The translations under genes and the position numbers were made by a program. From contig JACQAM010000008.1 in the NCBI GenBank assembly GCA_016194975.1, positions 124,001 to 188,000 of the forward strand: a stretch of DNA of 64,000 bases, given 5' to 3'. Each line of letters opens with the position of its first letter. The stretch's first letter is position 1. Positions 24,716 to 33,015 of this stretch are shown here, piece by piece. Under the pieces are notes generated by a model, which did not search any database, had not been told where the DNA came from, and saw only the letters and a list, made by a program, of their open reading frames with translations. This stretch comes from Bacteroidota bacterium (GTDB taxonomy: Bacteria; Bacteroidota; Bacteroidia; Palsa-965).

Positions 24716-25270
24716 ATGAGTATGTGGAAGGAATACCTCATCCCGTTTGTCGGGCTAAAAGATGGAGAGCATGATTACCGCTTCCAGATCAACCATTCGT
24801 TCTTTGACCATTTTCCCTATTCCGAGATAAAGGATGGAAATGTGAGTGCCGACGTGCTGATGATAAAACGTCCGAACATGCTCACATTCGAGATCCGGCT
24901 GAATGGAAAAATTGAATTGCCATGCGACCGTTGCGGAAATAATTATTCGCAGGAGTTGAAAGAAAATTTTAAGCTGGTGGTGAATACCGAAGGAGAAACT
25001 TTTAATGACGAAGATGATCTTGTTACACTTTCTTCCGGCACTTACGAATTCGATCTTTCCACGTATCTCTACCAATACATTTCCCTGCTCATTCCGTCAC
25101 GCAGAGTGTGCGGTGAAATTCCTGATCCAAAAAAAGGATGCGATCCGGAAGTAATAAAGAAGCTGGAGAAAATAAGTTCAGGGAAAAAAAACGAAGAAGA
25201 AAAAAGTTCAACAGATCCCCGGTGGGAAATATTGAAAAAAATAATCCCGGCAGATCGGGACAAAAAGTGA
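24716..25270 (+). CDS. DUF177 (YceD-family) protein, rpmF-linked
   Basis: 184-residue member of the YceD/DUF177 family, almost always encoded just before ribosomal protein L32 and linked in several bacteria to 23S rRNA maturation. The N-terminal half has the usual strand pattern (IPFVGLKDGEHDYRFQINHS); a Cys pair in LPCDRCGNNYSQ and a second in VCGEIPDPKKGC could form a zinc-binding cluster, as proposed for this family. The C-terminus is charged (SGKKNEEEKSSTDPRWEIL), ending in the conserved DPRW motif. First gene of the lipid operon, 20 bases before rpmF. Confidence 0.9.
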   Translation: MSMWKEYLIPFVGLKDGEHDYRFQINHSFFDHFPYSEIKDGNVSADVLMIKRPNMLTFEIRLNGKIELPCDRCGNNYSQELKENFKLVVNTEGETFNDEDDLVTLSSGTYEFDLSTYLYQYISLLIPSRRVCGEIPDPKKGCDPEVIKKLEKISSGKKNEEEKSSTDPRWEILKKIIPADRDKK

Positions 25271-25290
25271 ATCTTTAAAACAACAATAAA

Positions 25291-25476
25291 ATGCCAAATC
25301 CGAAACACCGTCATTCAAAAAGCCGCCGCGACAAACGTCGCACACATTATAAAGCAGAAGCTCCAAATGTGGCTGTATGTTCTGTAACCGGTGAAGCACA
25401 TTTGTGGCACCGCGCTTACTGGCACGATGGGGCTCTTTACTACAAGGGCAAAGTGGTGATCGAGAAGAAGGACTAA
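25291..25476 (+). CDS. rpmF: 50S ribosomal protein L32
   Basis: 61 residues, full length. It shows the L32 hallmark [20 protein letters not shown] and the conserved [18 protein letters not shown] end. Of the four zinc Cys found in some L32 forms only one remains (VAVCSVTGE), so this is the zinc-free type. It sits between DUF177 and plsX, the standard order in Bacteroidota and Proteobacteria. Confidence 0.98.
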   Translation: MPNPKHRHSKSRRDKRRTHYKAEAPNVAVCSVTGEAHLWHRAYWHDGALYYKGKVVIEKKD

Positions 25477-25491
25477 CGTTTACTTCTCTCT

Positions 25492-26427
25492 ATGAAAATC
25501 GGGATCGATATCCTGGGCGGAGATTTTGCGCCGCAGTCCACCATTGATGGCGCTTGCCTTGCTTTCAAAGAACTTCCTTCTTCTGTTCGCCTTGTTCTAA
25601 TTGGCGATGAGAAGCCTATTATTGCTTCGCTCCTTTCTAACGGAGTCGATCCTTCAAAAGTTGATATAGTTCACGCTGCTGATGTTATCGGGATGGGCGA
25701 ACATCCTGTAAAAGCATTTTCGCAAAAACCGAATTCTACTATTGCAACCGGTCTCCGGCTGATGAAAGAAGGAAAACTGGATGCATTTTCCAGTTGCGGA
25801 AATTCAGGAGCCATGCTCGTGGGCGCCATGTACACCATCAAATCAATTCCAGGTGTTATTCGCCCGTGCATCACTACTGCCATGCCGAAAGAAAAAGGCG
25901 GGTTCAATATTATTCTCGATGTGGGAACGAATGCCGATTGCAAACCCGATGTACTTTACCAGTTTGCGATTCTCGGAAAGTTGTATGCAGAGAATGTGTT
26001 CGGAATAAAAAATCCGAGAGTGGGTTTGCTGAACATCGGTGAAGAAGCGGAAAAAGGGAATCTTATTGCGCAGGCGGCACATTCGCTCATGAAAGATTCG
26101 AAAGATTTTAATTTCGTGGGAAATGTGGAAGGCCGTCATATACTCAGTGATATGGCTGATGTAATTGTTTGCGAAGGTTACACGGGCAACGTGATCCTGA
26201 AATTTGCTGAATCGTTTTATTTCAAAGTAAAAGGCCGCGGCCTCGATGACGAATATTTCAATCGCTTCAATTATGAACTCTATGGAGGTACACCTATTCT
26301 GGGTGTAAATGGAAATGTGATGATCGGCCACGGAATTTCAAGTCCGGCCGCTATAAAAAACATGATCCTGTTATCGAAAGATCTGGTGAACGCACAAATG
26401 CCGGAAAAAATAAGAGCAGCTTTCTGA
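25492..26427 (+). CDS. plsX: Phosphate acyltransferase PlsX
   Basis: Converts acyl-ACP and phosphate to acyl-phosphate, the acyl donor for phosphatidic acid synthesis; peripheral to the inner membrane. 311 residues. Recognisable stretches: [27 protein letters not shown]-like [103 protein letters not shown] and the end [11 protein letters not shown]. It starts 15 bases after rpmF and is followed two bases later by fabH. Confidence 0.97.
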   Translation: MKIGIDILGGDFAPQSTIDGACLAFKELPSSVRLVLIGDEKPIIASLLSNGVDPSKVDIVHAADVIGMGEHPVKAFSQKPNSTIATGLRLMKEGKLDAFSSCGNSGAMLVGAMYTIKSIPGVIRPCITTAMPKEKGGFNIILDVGTNADCKPDVLYQFAILGKLYAENVFGIKNPRVGLLNIGEEAEKGNLIAQAAHSLMKDSKDFNFVGNVEGRHILSDMADVIVCEGYTGNVILKFAESFYFKVKGRGLDDEYFNRFNYELYGGTPILGVNGNVMIGHGISSPAAIKNMILLSKDLVNAQMPEKIRAAF

Positions 26428-26429
26428 AC

Positions 26430-27428
26430 ATGAAAAAAACAAACGCCGCCATAACAGGAGTAGCTGGATGGGTTCCCGAAACGGTTCTCTCCAATGCCGA
26501 TCTTGAAAAAATGGTGGACACCAACGACGAATGGATCATTTCAAGAACAGGAATTAAGGAGCGGAGAATTCTCAAAGGAGAACAGCGCGGAGTTTCCGAG
26601 ATCTGTTACCATGCGGTAAAAAATTTACTGGAAAAAAAGAAAGTTGATCCATTGGAGATTGATGTGGTGATTGTGGGAACAGTTACTCCCGATTTTATTT
26701 TTCCTTCTACATCGAATATAGTTTGTGATCAACTCGGAATGAAAAACGCATGGGGATTCGATCTCTCCGGTGCCTGCTCAGGGTTTCTTTATGCGCTGTC
26801 AACGGGAGCGCAGTTCATTGAATCGGGCCGTTATAAAAAAGTAATTGTGGTGGGCGCCGATAAAATGTCGTCGATCATCGATTACGAAGATCGTGCAACG
26901 TGCATCATTTTCGGCGATGGAGGCGGAGCGGTTTTGCTCGAACCCACGAATGAAAATGTGGGTGTGCTCGATTTTGTTCTTCATGCTGATGGATCCGGAG
27001 TTCAATATCTGAATTGCCCGGCAGGCGGATCGAAACGCCCCGCATCTCTTCACACCGTCGAAAATAAAATGCACTATGTGAAGCAGGATGGCCAGGCAGT
27101 TTTCAAATACGCCGTGGTGTACATGGCTGATGTTTCTGAAAAGATCATGGAGAGAAATAAATTGAGTGCAGATGATATTCGTTTTCTTGTTCCTCACCAG
27201 GCCAATAAAAGAATTGTGGACGCTACGGCAAAACGAATGGGAATCGGCGCTGAAAAAGTGATGATGAATATAGAGCGTTACGGAAACACTACAGCAGGAA
27301 CCATTCCATTGCTGTTAACGGATTATGAAAATAAATTACACAAAGGAGATAATCTGGTGCTCTCGGCATTCGGCGGCGGATTCACCTGGGGCGCTATCTA
27401 TGTAAAATGGGCTTACGATCACAACTAA
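26430..27428 (+). CDS. fabH: 3-oxoacyl-ACP synthase III
   Basis: Starts fatty acid synthesis by condensing acyl-CoA with malonyl-ACP; 332 residues. Catalytic triad in place: Cys116 ([13 protein letters not shown]), His256 ([11 protein letters not shown]) and Asn286 ([15 protein letters not shown]). N-terminal [25 protein letters not shown] and C-terminal [16 protein letters not shown] are typical. Branched-chain versus acetyl primer use cannot be seen from sequence alone. Tightly coupled to plsX (two-base gap). Confidence 0.97.
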   Translation: MKKTNAAITGVAGWVPETVLSNADLEKMVDTNDEWIISRTGIKERRILKGEQRGVSEICYHAVKNLLEKKKVDPLEIDVVIVGTVTPDFIFPSTSNIVCDQLGMKNAWGFDLSGACSGFLYALSTGAQFIESGRYKKVIVVGADKMSSIIDYEDRATCIIFGDGGGAVLLEPTNENVGVLDFVLHADGSGVQYLNCPAGGSKRPASLHTVENKMHYVKQDGQAVFKYAVVYMADVSEKIMERNKLSADDIRFLVPHQANKRIVDATAKRMGIGAEKVMMNIERYGNTTAGTIPLLLTDYENKLHKGDNLVLSAFGGGFTWGAIYVKWAYDHN

Positions 27429-27494
27429 AAAATAATTCAGAAAAAAAAGATCAACACAGTTCTTATCACTCTCAATTAACTAAAAACGCAAACA

Positions 27495-28004
27495 ATGAAA
27501 CTGAATGAAATCCAGGACCTGATAAAATTCGTAGCCAAATCGGGCGTCAGTGAAGTTGCACTCGAAACGAAAGAGATCAAGATCAGAATAACGGCTAATG
27601 CCAAAGGAGCAAAAAGCGACGGACAGGTTATGGTTCAGCAGCAGATGCCTGTTGTTCATTCTAATCCTGTTACGCAAAATGTAATGCAGCCGGTGACAAC
27701 GAATGTTGCTGAAACAAAAACGGCTGAGAGTAAAAAAGAAAACGGAGTTGCTGATGAATCGAAACTTATAACCATCAAATCACCAATGATCGGCACGTTC
27801 TACCGTTCTTCTGCTCCCGATAAACCTGCGTTCGTGAACGTGGGCGACGAAGTGAAGAACGGCAAAGTGGTCTGCATCATTGAAGCGATGAAACTTTTCA
27901 ATGAAATTGAATGCGAATACAGCGGCCGTATTGTGAAAATTCTTGTCGATGATGCGTCGCCGGTCGAATACGATCAGCCGCTGTTCTTAGTAGAACCGAA
28001 TTAG
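27495..28004 (+). CDS. accB: Acetyl-CoA carboxylase biotin carboxyl carrier protein
   Basis: Carries the biotin that moves the carboxyl group from AccC to the transferase; 169 residues. An N-terminal helical domain ([20 protein letters not shown]) is joined by a flexible Gln/Thr/Val/Lys linker (about 45-90) to the biotinyl domain ending in [19 protein letters not shown], with biotinylated Lys133, and [20 protein letters not shown]. The thumb segment [20 protein letters not shown] is AccB-specific. Followed by a 106-base spacer with an inverted repeat, then accC. Confidence 0.97.
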   Translation: MKLNEIQDLIKFVAKSGVSEVALETKEIKIRITANAKGAKSDGQVMVQQQMPVVHSNPVTQNVMQPVTTNVAETKTAESKKENGVADESKLITIKSPMIGTFYRSSAPDKPAFVNVGDEVKNGKVVCIIEAMKLFNEIECEYSGRIVKILVDDASPVEYDQPLFLVEPN

Positions 28005-28007
28005 AAC

Positions 28008-28099
28008 GGAGTTGGGAGAGAGGAGTGCGGAGAAAATTATTCAAAACAAAATTCTCCATCTCCTCCCTCCATTCTCCCGTCTCCTCCCTCCATTCTCCG
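28008..28099. repeat. Inverted word repeat, GGAGAATGGAGGGAGGAG family, between accB and accC
   Basis: The left arm GGAGTTGGGAGAGAGGAGTG faces two copies of CTCCTCCCTCCATTCTCC (28062-28079 region and 28081-28098). The element starts three bases after the accB stop and ends 12 bases before the accC ATG, filling the spacer inside an operon. Confidence 0.72.
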
Positions 28100-28110
28100 A
28101 ACTAAACAAA

Positions 28111-29481
28111 ATGGCGAAAAAAGAAAAGGCAAAAAATAAAATGTTCAGGAAAATACTCGTCGCTAATCGCGGAGAGATCGCCCTGCGCATCATACGCACG
28201 TGTCGTGAAATGGGAATTAAAACGGTTGCCGTTTATTCCACTGCCGATAAAGATTCTCTTCACGTAAAATTTGCCGACGAAGCAGTTTGCATTGGCCCTC
28301 CGCCGAGTAAAGAATCGTATCTCAATATTCCGAATATCATTGCAGCAGTAGAGATCACCAATGCAGATGCTATTCATCCCGGGTATGGTTTTCTCTCGGA
28401 GAATTCAAAATTCTCGCGCATCTGCCAGGAACACGGAATAAAATTCATTGGCGCTACTCCCGAACAGATCGAGGCGATGGGTGATAAATCAAATGCAAAA
28501 GCTACGATGCTGGCTGCCGGTGTTCCCTGCGTTCCCGGTTCTGCCGGATTATTGACAGATATTGAAAGTGCAAAAGCAACTGCATTGCAAGTGGGTTATC
28601 CCGTCATCATCAAGGCAACTGCAGGCGGTGGCGGAAAAGGAATGCGCATCATCTGGAAAGAAGATGAATTGGAATCTCAGTTTGAGAATGCAGTGAAAGA
28701 AGCGGAAGCTGCATTCGGAAATGGCGCCATGTATATGGAAAAATACATTGAGGAACCGCGTCATATCGAAATTCAAATTGCAGGCGATCAGTACGGAAAA
28801 GTTTGTCATTTAAGTGAACGTGATTGTTCCATTCAGCGTCGTCACCAGAAATTAGCAGAGGAAACTCCTTCTCCTTTTATGACGCAGGAATTGCGCGATA
28901 AAATGGGAGAGGCCGCAATCAAAGCAGGATCTGCCGTGAATTATGAAGGAGTGGGCACCGTAGAATTTCTCGTGGACAAACACCGCAATTTTTATTTCAT
29001 GGAAATGAATACGCGGATACAAGTGGAACATCCGATTACCGAAGAAGTGATTGATTACGATTTGATACGCGAACAGATTCTCATTGCTGCCGGTGTTCCT
29101 ATTTCCGGAAAAAATTATTATCCGCAATTGTGCGCAATAGAATGCCGGATCAATGCAGAAGATCCTTTCAATAATTTCCGTCCGTCGCCGGGAAAAATTA
29201 CCGTGCTTCACACACCGGGCGGACATGGCGTGCGCGTGGACTCGCACATTTACGCGGGCTACACGATCCCGCCGAATTACGATTCGATGATCGCGAAGTT
29301 GATCACCATGGCGCAAACGCGCGAAGAAGCCATTGCGAAAATGCATCGCGCGCTGAGTGAATTTGTGGTGGAAGGAGTGAAGACCACCATTCCTTTTCAT
29401 TTGCGATTGATGAAGGATGAGAATTTTATCAAGGGAAATTACACGACGAAATTTCTAGAGACGTTTGATCTGAGCGAATAA
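28111..29481 (+). CDS. accC: Acetyl-CoA carboxylase biotin carboxylase subunit
   Basis: ATP-grasp enzyme that carboxylates the biotin on AccB; 456 residues. Start at ATG 28111 ([11 protein letters not shown], then the family start [20 protein letters not shown]); an upstream in-frame start at 28012 lies in the repeat and would give nonsense sequence. Conserved parts: [27 protein letters not shown], the glycine-rich ATP loop [24 protein letters not shown], and [16 protein letters not shown] with RPSPGKI. The AccA/AccD carboxyltransferase genes are not in the window. Confidence 0.97.
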   Translation: MAKKEKAKNKMFRKILVANRGEIALRIIRTCREMGIKTVAVYSTADKDSLHVKFADEAVCIGPPPSKESYLNIPNIIAAVEITNADAIHPGYGFLSENSKFSRICQEHGIKFIGATPEQIEAMGDKSNAKATMLAAGVPCVPGSAGLLTDIESAKATALQVGYPVIIKATAGGGGKGMRIIWKEDELESQFENAVKEAEAAFGNGAMYMEKYIEEPRHIEIQIAGDQYGKVCHLSERDCSIQRRHQKLAEETPSPFMTQELRDKMGEAAIKAGSAVNYEGVGTVEFLVDKHRNFYFMEMNTRIQVEHPITEEVIDYDLIREQILIAAGVPISGKNYYPQLCAIECRINAEDPFNNFRPSPGKITVLHTPGGHGVRVDSHIYAGYTIPPNYDSMIAKLITMAQTREEAIAKMHRALSEFVVEGVKTTIPFHLRLMKDENFIKGNYTTKFLETFDLSE

Positions 29482-29488
29482 ACTCCTC

Positions 29489-29575
29489 GTTAAATGTTAA
29501 ATGTTCAATGTTCTTGCTTTTGTCCGTGCAGGAATTAACTTTGAACATTCAACGCCGAACTTTGAATTTCGAAAC
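29489..29575. repeat. Inverted word repeat, ATGTTCAATGTT family, across the PorP/SprF gene start
   Basis: Left arm GTTAAATGTTAAATGTTCAA and right arm AACTTTGAACATTCAACG plus AACTTTGAATTTCG are built of the same word in opposite orientation. It begins seven bases after the accC stop and runs into the first possible codons of the next gene. Confidence 0.65.
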
Positions 29576-30521
29576 GCCATTAATTTTTCTTTTCTTTTTT
29601 CCCGCGCTCGTTGCAAATGCGCAGGATGTGAATTTTTCTTCTCCTTCGGTTGATCAGCAATTCCTGAATCCTGCTTTCGCGGGATCGCTCGCATGCGGGC
29701 ATGCGGATGCGGGCCTGCGTTTGCAGTGGCCCAAGATGAGCGGGAAATACACAACCGCTTACACATCCTACGATCAGTATTTTAAATTCGGCGCCATTGG
29801 GTTCAATCAACTTCACGACAGCGAAGGGAAAGGTTTTTATGTCACCGATCGTTACGATTTTACTTACTCCGGATACATTCCTCTTTTAAAAGATTCATCG
29901 GGGAAAGGAAAATTAGTAATACAGCCTGCGTTTTCTTTCGGTTATCTCTCGAATAAAGTAGATTGGAATAAAATGGTGAATCCCGATGTGATCGATCCGA
30001 GAAATGGATTTCCGTCTCCCGTTACGACTGAGCCGATTCAAACTTCGAAAACCAATGTTGATCTCAGCGGCGGAATACTTATTTATTCTAAAATTTTTCT
30101 TGCCGGATTTTCTGCCTGTCATATTACCCGGCCCGATATTGGATTCCTGGCTCCCGCGCCATTGAACAGAAGATACGTTGCGCATGTTTCTGTGAATGGA
30201 AATCTTTTGCTCTCGCAGAATATTTCTTTACCGGTAACATTAACATTCATCTTTTCACAGCAATCAGGAATAAATACCTGGCTGCTTAATTCCACATTCG
30301 GGATTTCAAAATTCCAGTTTGGTTTCGGATACAGGGTGAATGATGCATTGCTTTTTTCATTGGGATACAAAGGAGAACAAATGCGGATCGGTTATACGTA
30401 TGATCTTACCACTGGCGAATTGAAAGGCATCACGGGCGGCGCGCACGAAATTCATCTCGGTATTTTATTCTCGAAGAAAAAGTGGAGTGAGGATAGAACG
30501 AATCTTCAGAATTTCTTCTGA
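29508..30521 (+). CDS. PorP/SprF-family type IX secretion membrane protein
   Basis: Predicted outer membrane beta-barrel protein of the PorP/SprF family, about 337 residues, often partner of a type-B-sorted secreted protein. The family start pattern is visible: QDVNFSSPSVDQQFLNPAFA, then LQWPKMSGKYTTAYTSYDQY and the C-terminal LLFSLGYKGEQMRIGYTYD and HEIHLGILF. A signal-like segment (PLIFLFFFPALVANAQ) precedes it. The start is uncertain: ATG 29508 places about 20 odd residues encoded by a repeat before the signal, while TTG 29562 would give a cleaner one. It ends two bases from the converging lipoprotein gene. Confidence 0.87.
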   Translation: MFLLLSVQELTLNIQRRTLNFETPLIFLFFFPALVANAQDVNFSSPSVDQQFLNPAFAGSLACGHADAGLRLQWPKMSGKYTTAYTSYDQYFKFGAIGFNQLHDSEGKGFYVTDRYDFTYSGYIPLLKDSSGKGKLVIQPAFSFGYLSNKVDWNKMVNPDVIDPRNGFPSPVTTEPIQTSKTNVDLSGGILIYSKIFLAGFSACHITRPDIGFLAPAPLNRRYVAHVSVNGNLLLSQNISLPVTLTFIFSQQSGINTWLLNSTFGISKFQFGFGYRVNDALLFSLGYKGEQMRIGYTYDLTTGELKGITGGAHEIHLGILFSKKKWSEDRTNLQNFF

Positions 30522-30523
30522 GA

Positions 30524-30958
30524 TCATTTCCACAAATTGATCACGTAATCGTAATGATGATTATTCTTCATCGTGTCTGATAAAGAAATTTCCACGTTGT
30601 ACATTCCGGTCGGAGCGATCACGCCCTGTCCCTGCGCCGCACCGGTCCATCCACGATTCAGATTTGTACTTTCAAACATCAAGTGCTGAACACGATTTAA
30701 AATTTTCATGTCGAAAGAGGTGGAATCAATTCCCATTCCTTTGCAAATGTATTTATCATTGACGCCATCCCCATTCGGAGAAAATCCGCTGGGCATGTAA
30801 AAGCGATAGAGCGTATCGTGTGTAGAAGGATCGATCACAAAATCCTGCGCGGTGATCACATCAGGATCGAATGAAACGACGTCTTTCTTCGAGCACGAGG
30901 TGCAAAAAATAAATAAGGATATGAAGGCGATCTTTCTCAATGAAACAAGTATAAACAT
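30524..30958 (-). CDS. Small lipoprotein with CHU_C-like (gliding-type) C-terminal motif
   Basis: 144 residues. A membrane-targeting start with a plausible lipobox (FISLFIFCTSCSKKD) is followed by a short domain carrying MPSGFSPNGDGVNDKYICKG, FDMKILNRVQHLMFESTN, RGWTGAAQGQGVIAPTGMYN, the same elements as type B sorting domains (FxPNGDGxND, xIxNRxGxxVFE, GxYxY). It is therefore almost only a sorting-like domain on a lipid anchor, which is unusual. It may be a truncated cargo or a domain with its own role. Converges on the PorP/SprF gene with a two-base gap, a likely functional partner. Confidence 0.72.
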   Translation of the reverse strand: MFILVSLRKIAFISLFIFCTSCSKKDVVSFDPDVITAQDFVIDPSTHDTLYRFYMPSGFSPNGDGVNDKYICKGMGIDSTSFDMKILNRVQHLMFESTNLNRGWTGAAQGQGVIAPTGMYNVEISLSDTMKNNHHYDYVINLWK

Positions 30959-30997
30959 TTTTAATATTCTCTGAACTTCACCTGCAACTGCCGCTGC

Positions 30998-31402
30998 TTA
31001 CTGCCCCTCTTCTTCAATATCACTTTCCACAATGAACGCCGATGGAAATTCATTTTTTATTTTTTTCAGGAATGCATAAGCTTCCAGTTTCGTGCGGAAA
31101 TCACCAACACGGATTTTAAAATTGGGCGCTTCATAAATTTCGTATGCGTGAATATCCTTGTCATATTGCCCGAGAAATTTTGCTTTCTCTTCATTGGCCT
31201 TTGCTTTATCTGCCCCGAAATAGATCTGCACACGATATCCTTTTTCTTTCGATTTTGAATTGATCTCGATCTGCTTATCCACTACCACTTTTGATTTTGG
31301 GTCAATGTCAACGCCTTTCTGTAATGAATCGCTCGCAGTTTGTCCATTCACGGCGAACGGAAGCAGAATGGCAAGAAAAAAAATAAGCAAGAAGCATTTC
31401 AT
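30998..31402 (-). CDS. SPOR-domain-like secreted protein
   Basis: 134 residues. Signal peptide MKCFLLIFFLAILLPFAVNG, a short Lys/Asp/Ser linker, then a C-terminal SPOR-like domain of about 75 residues (KEKGYRVQIYFGADKAKANE, FLGQYDKDIHAYEIYEAPNF, KIRVGDFRTKLEAYAFLKKI, FPSAFIVESDI). SPOR domains bind denuded peptidoglycan. The upstream ATG at 31480 adds 26 residues without a signal pattern, so the later start is chosen. Same strand as the lipoprotein gene, 39 bases upstream of it. Confidence 0.82.
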   Translation of the reverse strand: MKCFLLIFFLAILLPFAVNGQTASDSLQKGVDIDPKSKVVVDKQIEINSKSKEKGYRVQIYFGADKAKANEEKAKFLGQYDKDIHAYEIYEAPNFKIRVGDFRTKLEAYAFLKKIKNEFPSAFIVESDIEEEGQ

Positions 31403-31695
31403 CCAAACAAAAGTAACCAAAAAGTGCGCCGCGATCGGGTCATTTTGTTCGACCATGTGCAGAATTTCTTCGCCTTTCAAACTTCATTCGGTGACGAATG
31501 AAAAAAGAGAAGGCCTTCATTCGATTGCCCCTGTTTTTTCATTGATGCTCCAACATTTATTTAGAATGATTATAAATTAAATTCCGGTTAATTATTTCCC
31601 TCAAAACGGGAATCTTGGAATAGTGTTTCTCATAAATTTGCCTCGCCTTATTACGTAAGGTTGAGTTTTAAAACGCCAACGCCAAAACACGTTAT
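31403..31695. other. Divergent spacer between SPOR gene and act operon
   Basis: 293 bases without a gene. It holds a perfect small hairpin TTCATTCG-GTGA-CGAATGAA (31483-31502), a probable plus-strand promoter (31615-31640) and an ATTACGTAA palindrome at 31650-31658. No word repeat of the kind seen at gene 3' ends was found here. Confidence 0.6.
31615..31640 (+). promoter_or_regulatory. Probable promoter of the act-cox respiratory operon
   Basis: TTG at 31615-31617 and TAAATTTG at 31633-31640 (exact TAnnTTTG), with 15 bases between, slightly short of the usual 17-23. The leader to the actA ATG would be about 50 bases. Confidence 0.5.
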
Positions 31696-32973
31696 ATGAA
31701 AAGCCACCATTGGCAAAACGCACAAAGCCGCCGCTTTGTCGTTGTATTTTCCCTGGCAATTTCCCTCCTTTTTTCCTTCAATGTATTTGCAGGTCCCGAT
31801 GGGAAAAAGCTGTTCCAGGCAAATTGCGCTCAATGCCATTTTGCATCCGATAAAATGAGTACCGGCCCGGGACTGAAAGATGTTCTGAACAGAATTCCAG
31901 GCAAAGACTGGGCGCATGCGTGGGTGCATGACAATGCTGCGCTCCTTGCAAAAGGAGATGCGTATGCTACGCAGATAAAAACAAAGTACCAGGCGAGCAT
32001 GAACAAATTTCCCGCACTCACCAATGAGGAAATTGACGCCATACTCGATTATGCAAGTAAAGGTGAGGTTCCTGTAGGCGCTGTAGGTGCTACCGGAGAA
32101 ACGCAAACAACCGAAGAACAGGGAAGCCCTTTTTATATTTTTCTCATCATTCTCGTTGTTCTCATTGTTCTTATTGCAATTCTTCGTTACACCAAGATCA
32201 ATCTTCGCAATGCTTACAATGAAAAAGAAGGGTTGCCAGAGGAGCCGGCTCTTCCTTTCCTCGATGCATCTCGCAAATGGATGAATGAAAATAAACGCAA
32301 AGTAGCGCTCATTGGATTTTTCCTTTTCTGTTGTCTTATTGTAAAAGGATGGTATGCGTTGAAAGGTATTGGAGTTTACGCCGAGGAAGTTCACCCCGAT
32401 GAATGGGTGGGTTATCATCCTTCGCAGCCCATAAAATTCTCTCATAAAATTCACGCTGACATCAATGGAATTCAGTGCGTGTATTGTCATACAGGTGTTG
32501 AAAAATCAAAAACAGCAGGAATTCCTCCTATCATGGTTTGCATGAACTGTCACAAAGTGATCGATCAGAACCAGGCGGGAACGGATGAATCAAAAGCAGA
32601 GATCGCGAAAATTTATTTTGCGACGGGATGGGATCCCAAAACACATGCGTACAGCAATCCACAGCATCCCGTGGTGTGGAATAAAGTTCACGTTCTTCCC
32701 GATCACGTTTTCTTCTCGCACCAGCAGCACGTTGTGGTTGGAAAATTACAATGCGATAATTGTCATGGCGATGTGAAGAAAATGACGACGATCGAACAGC
32801 AGCGTCCGCTTACTATGGGATGGTGCATCAATTGTCACCGCGTTACGCCGGTTCAAATGGAAGGTAACGGATACTACGAAGCGCTTCATGAAAAAATGAA
32901 AGAGAAATACAAAGATCAGCCCATCACGGTTTCTATGATTGGTGGTATCGAGTGTTCACGCTGCCACTATTGA
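31696..32973 (+). CDS. actA: Alternative complex III subunit A, multiheme cytochrome c (ActA)
   Basis: Membrane-anchored c-type cytochrome of alternative complex III, which passes electrons from menaquinol to soluble carriers; 425 residues. After a signal segment (about 13-32) comes a single-heme domain (NCAQCH, C44/C47/H48), one membrane helix (about 148-170, YIFLIILVVLIVLIAIL), a second hydrophobic segment (about 200-215), then the multiheme domain with five CxxCH: CVYCH, CMNCH, CDNCH, CINCH and CSRCH. Total six heme sites. The fused single-heme front is typical of Bacteroidota ActA rather than Chloroflexus. First gene of the operon. Confidence 0.92.
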   Translation: MKSHHWQNAQSRRFVVVFSLAISLLFSFNVFAGPDGKKLFQANCAQCHFASDKMSTGPGLKDVLNRIPGKDWAHAWVHDNAALLAKGDAYATQIKTKYQASMNKFPALTNEEIDAILDYASKGEVPVGAVGATGETQTTEEQGSPFYIFLIILVVLIVLIAILRYTKINLRNAYNEKEGLPEEPALPFLDASRKWMNENKRKVALIGFFLFCCLIVKGWYALKGIGVYAEEVHPDEWVGYHPSQPIKFSHKIHADINGIQCVYCHTGVEKSKTAGIPPIMVCMNCHKVIDQNQAGTDESKAEIAKIYFATGWDPKTHAYSNPQHPVVWNKVHVLPDHVFFSHQQHVVVGKLQCDNCHGDVKKMTTIEQQRPLTMGWCINCHRVTPVQMEGNGYYEALHEKMKEKYKDQPITVSMIGGIECSRCHY

Positions 32974-33015
32974 TTGATAAAAAAAATATTCACTGATTCT
33001 GACTGCTAAATAATT

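Noticed and set aside
31651-32490. 279-codon minus-strand frame opposite actA
   Set aside because: It lies wholly antisense to a strongly supported cytochrome gene; no motif, no ribosome-site-like context.
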